Source of the DNA: Alphaproteobacteria bacterium
Lineage (GTDB): Bacteria > Pseudomonadota > Alphaproteobacteria > UBA8366 > JADFVY01
Reading direction: 5' to 3'
Assembly (NCBI GenBank): GCA_029881615.1
Contig: JAOUMF010000097.1
Coordinates: forward strand, 1-7,112
Length of the DNA: 7,112 nt
The notes under the pieces are model-generated. The model ran no database searches and was not told the origin of the DNA. It was given only the letters and a program-made list of their open reading frames with translations. The translations under genes were made by a program, and so were the position numbers. Positions 6,701-7,112 of the stretch are shown one piece after another (the first letter of the stretch is position 1; each line of letters starts with the position of its first letter).

Positions 6701-7112
6701 ATCCATGACGATCACATCGAAGCCGGCCTCCGTTCCCTTTTCCAGCCATTCGCTGTCGAAGCGCGGCTTGATGCCGATCATTCTGTCGCGCGAACGGACC
6801 GGCAGATCGAGGACGCGCGAAACCGCGCGCCCGCCATTTTCGGCCACCGAAACACGCAACCGGGCCTTCAGCGGCAACGAACTGTCGGGCGCCTCCGGCA
6901 ATCCGAACGTCATCGCGGCCAAGCCGTTCTCGTCGGTTTTTGACGGCTCAAGCGCCTCGCGGCGCGGCCGCCACTCTTCCTGGACAAGGCCGAACCTGTA
7001 GCCTTTCATTTCGGGCCAGGGATTGTTGTCCTGCATCAGGACCATCTCGCCCTCGACCGCAAGGTCGGCACCGGGCGCGCCATAGAGGAACTGGGCATCC
7101 ACGGCGACTTCG
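3779..7112 (-). CDS. yfhM: Bacterial alpha-2-macroglobulin, YfhM type, thioester-containing (5' partial)
   Basis: Periplasmic protease trap of the ECAM/YfhM family, normally about 1,650 residues; 1,110 are visible. The frame stays open through the right edge (Glu-Val-Ala precede the GTG at 7100-7102), and that GTG lies inside a macroglobulin domain, so it is not a real start. The signal peptide, expected lipobox and first domains are missing. Counting from that GTG: two beta-sandwich macroglobulin domains (about 110-225 and 226-335), a bait-region domain (about 335-480) with a glycine- and charge-rich bait stretch near 392-436, the A2M core domain (about 490-590), the alpha-helical thioester domain (about 640-900) and the C-terminal MG10-like domain (about 955-1090). 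The thioester motif is YPYGCAEQ, with Cys654 and Gln657 (bases 5132-5143), so covalent capture of the attacking protease should be possible. WWHWDYGTGTRDMA (836-849) is a further conserved stretch of the thioester domain. It is followed at once by pbpC, as in E. coli. Confidence 0.96.
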   Translation of the reverse strand, partial: EVAVDAQFLYGAPGADLAVEGEMVLMQDNNPWPEMKGYRFGLVQEEWRPRREALEPSKTDENGLAAMTFGLPEAPDSSLPLKARLRVSVAENGGRAVSRVLDLPVRSRDRMIGIKPRFDSEWLEKGTEAGFDVIVMDRAGQQVAARGLKYELFYEDLWYHWYTEDGNWRYRVTIDANSVDSGDLDVAAGKPAKIGFSRKWGQYRLEVSDTATGAATSVRFRFGWFSSSASSDVPDKLQLSLDKDKYQVGESARVHIKPPFAGEMLLTVAGSKVYETLNLSVPAEGLVVELPVKEEWDAGAYVTATLFRTAETDKPHQPARAIGLAWLARDYGKRTLDVAIDTPERIQPRQTIDVGLKIGNMAAGEKAYVTLAAVDVGILQLTSFKSPAPADWYFGKRRLGVGLRDGYGHLIAAAEGGPVKIRQGGDEGAEGRHLGGLDASSVKTVSLFSGVVEVGKDGRVTVPLAVPDFNGKLRLMAVAWSKTAVGSSETNMIVRDPVVSQVTLPRFLAPEDEARVTVSIHNVDGPEGKYSVTFAATGAVGMKGGGKPFQMARDARRDLTWSLTGTGVGVGGLTLSIEGPDGLKLVRDWEIAVRPAQAVTTRQISSRIQSGQRSTLTGSIMDDFVPGSGEALVTLSSRPEMGLANLLKSLSRYPYGCAEQTTSRALPLLYVSEVAESLGISENTVVLRARVQDAIRRLFSMQRSDGSFGLWNSHSDREEWLSAYVMDFLTQAKELKYPVPEYPYQRGLKWLQSSVGEPRYSRANLPARAYALYVLARTGQVKNSDLRYLHDTQLQSIPTALGRAQLGAALALTGDKRRAGAAFASAIRSWERDRFWKDWWHWDYGTGTRDMAATVYLATLSKIEEGDWPGYAQELADRIGKSRYLSTQEQAWLILAAHELGNAEPVKVSVRGSTLPESNKPVYVRYSEEEMRAGASVSNHGDKPIWQSVTYSGVPRARMPAEDAGFAIFRAFYTLDGKKAVLSRVRQGDTLVAVIHGESTSKRDQQAMVVDLLPAGFELENDQLQGGRSREELRWIGDLTAARHEELRDDRYVAAFGLDRWGNQTFKFSYLVRAVSPGKFTLPAVYIEDMYQPTYFARTSMGQVTILPAQ
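5132..5143 (-). other. Thioester motif Cys-Ala-Glu-Gln of the macroglobulin
   Basis: The four codons read Cys-Ala-Glu-Gln on the minus strand within RYPYGCAEQTTSRALP. In this family the Cys and Gln side chains form an internal beta-cysteinyl-gamma-glutamyl thioester that is exposed after bait cleavage and bonds to the protease. The motif places the protein among the thioester-bearing bacterial macroglobulins found next to pbpC, not among the forms that lack it. The second position is Ala; E. coli YfhM has Leu there. Confidence 0.93.
5783..5929 (-). other. Probable bait region of the macroglobulin
   Basis: About 50 residues lying 215-260 residues before the thioester Cys, the position expected from ECAM. 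The stretch starts near KRRLGVGLRDGYGHLIAAAE and runs through IRQGGDEGAEGRHLGGL. It is rich in Gly and carries scattered Arg and Lys along with hydrophobic sites, so it offers cut sites to trypsin-, elastase- and chymotrypsin-like proteases. Family knowledge says cleavage here triggers collapse around the protease. The exact ends cannot be fixed without a structural alignment. Confidence 0.6.

Noticed and set aside
7100..7102. GTG as a possible true start of the macroglobulin
   Set aside because: The frame stays open through the window edge and the residues on both sides belong to a macroglobulin domain. A protein starting here would lack an export signal that this family needs.
1..7112. A novel defence or mobile system in the window
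   Set aside because: I see no transposase, integrase, tRNA, direct-repeat boundary, nuclease, helicase, toxin pair or base-composition break. The macroglobulin-PBP1C pair is a known system.

Overview
The window is GC-rich, densely coding bacterial DNA with no mobile element, RNA gene, CRISPR array or prophage signal. It looks like ordinary chromosome from a Gram-negative bacterium. The gene pair of a bacterial alpha-2-macroglobulin and penicillin-binding protein 1C implies an outer membrane and periplasm. The protein style and base composition suggest Alphaproteobacteria, but that placement is inferred and cannot be proved from 7 kb.

Layout, read along the minus strand, which carries three of the four genes. 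From the right edge (7112) to 3779 is the C-terminal two thirds of a YfhM-type alpha-2-macroglobulin with an intact CxEQ thioester motif; its 5' end lies outside the window. Eleven bases later, at 3767, pbpC starts and runs to 1665. It encodes a complete bifunctional PBP1C (glycosyltransferase GT51, transpeptidase and a C-terminal beta domain). The two genes almost certainly form one operon. The accepted model is that the macroglobulin traps proteases that breach the outer membrane while PBP1C makes or repairs peptidoglycan.

On the plus strand, 1358-1657 holds a small gene for a 99-residue basic protein of unknown function, ending 7 bases from the pbpC stop (convergent). A 109-base divergent gap (1249-1357) separates it from a minus-strand 12-TM major facilitator transporter (1-1248) that most resembles fosmidomycin-resistance-type MFS proteins. 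The gap holds two symmetric elements: a 10-bp palindrome just upstream of the transporter start, and a 9-bp inverted repeat whose right arm lies in the leader of the small gene.

I found no convincing undescribed multi-gene system. The items most worth a second look are the uncharacterised small gene with its structured leader, and the bait region of the macroglobulin.
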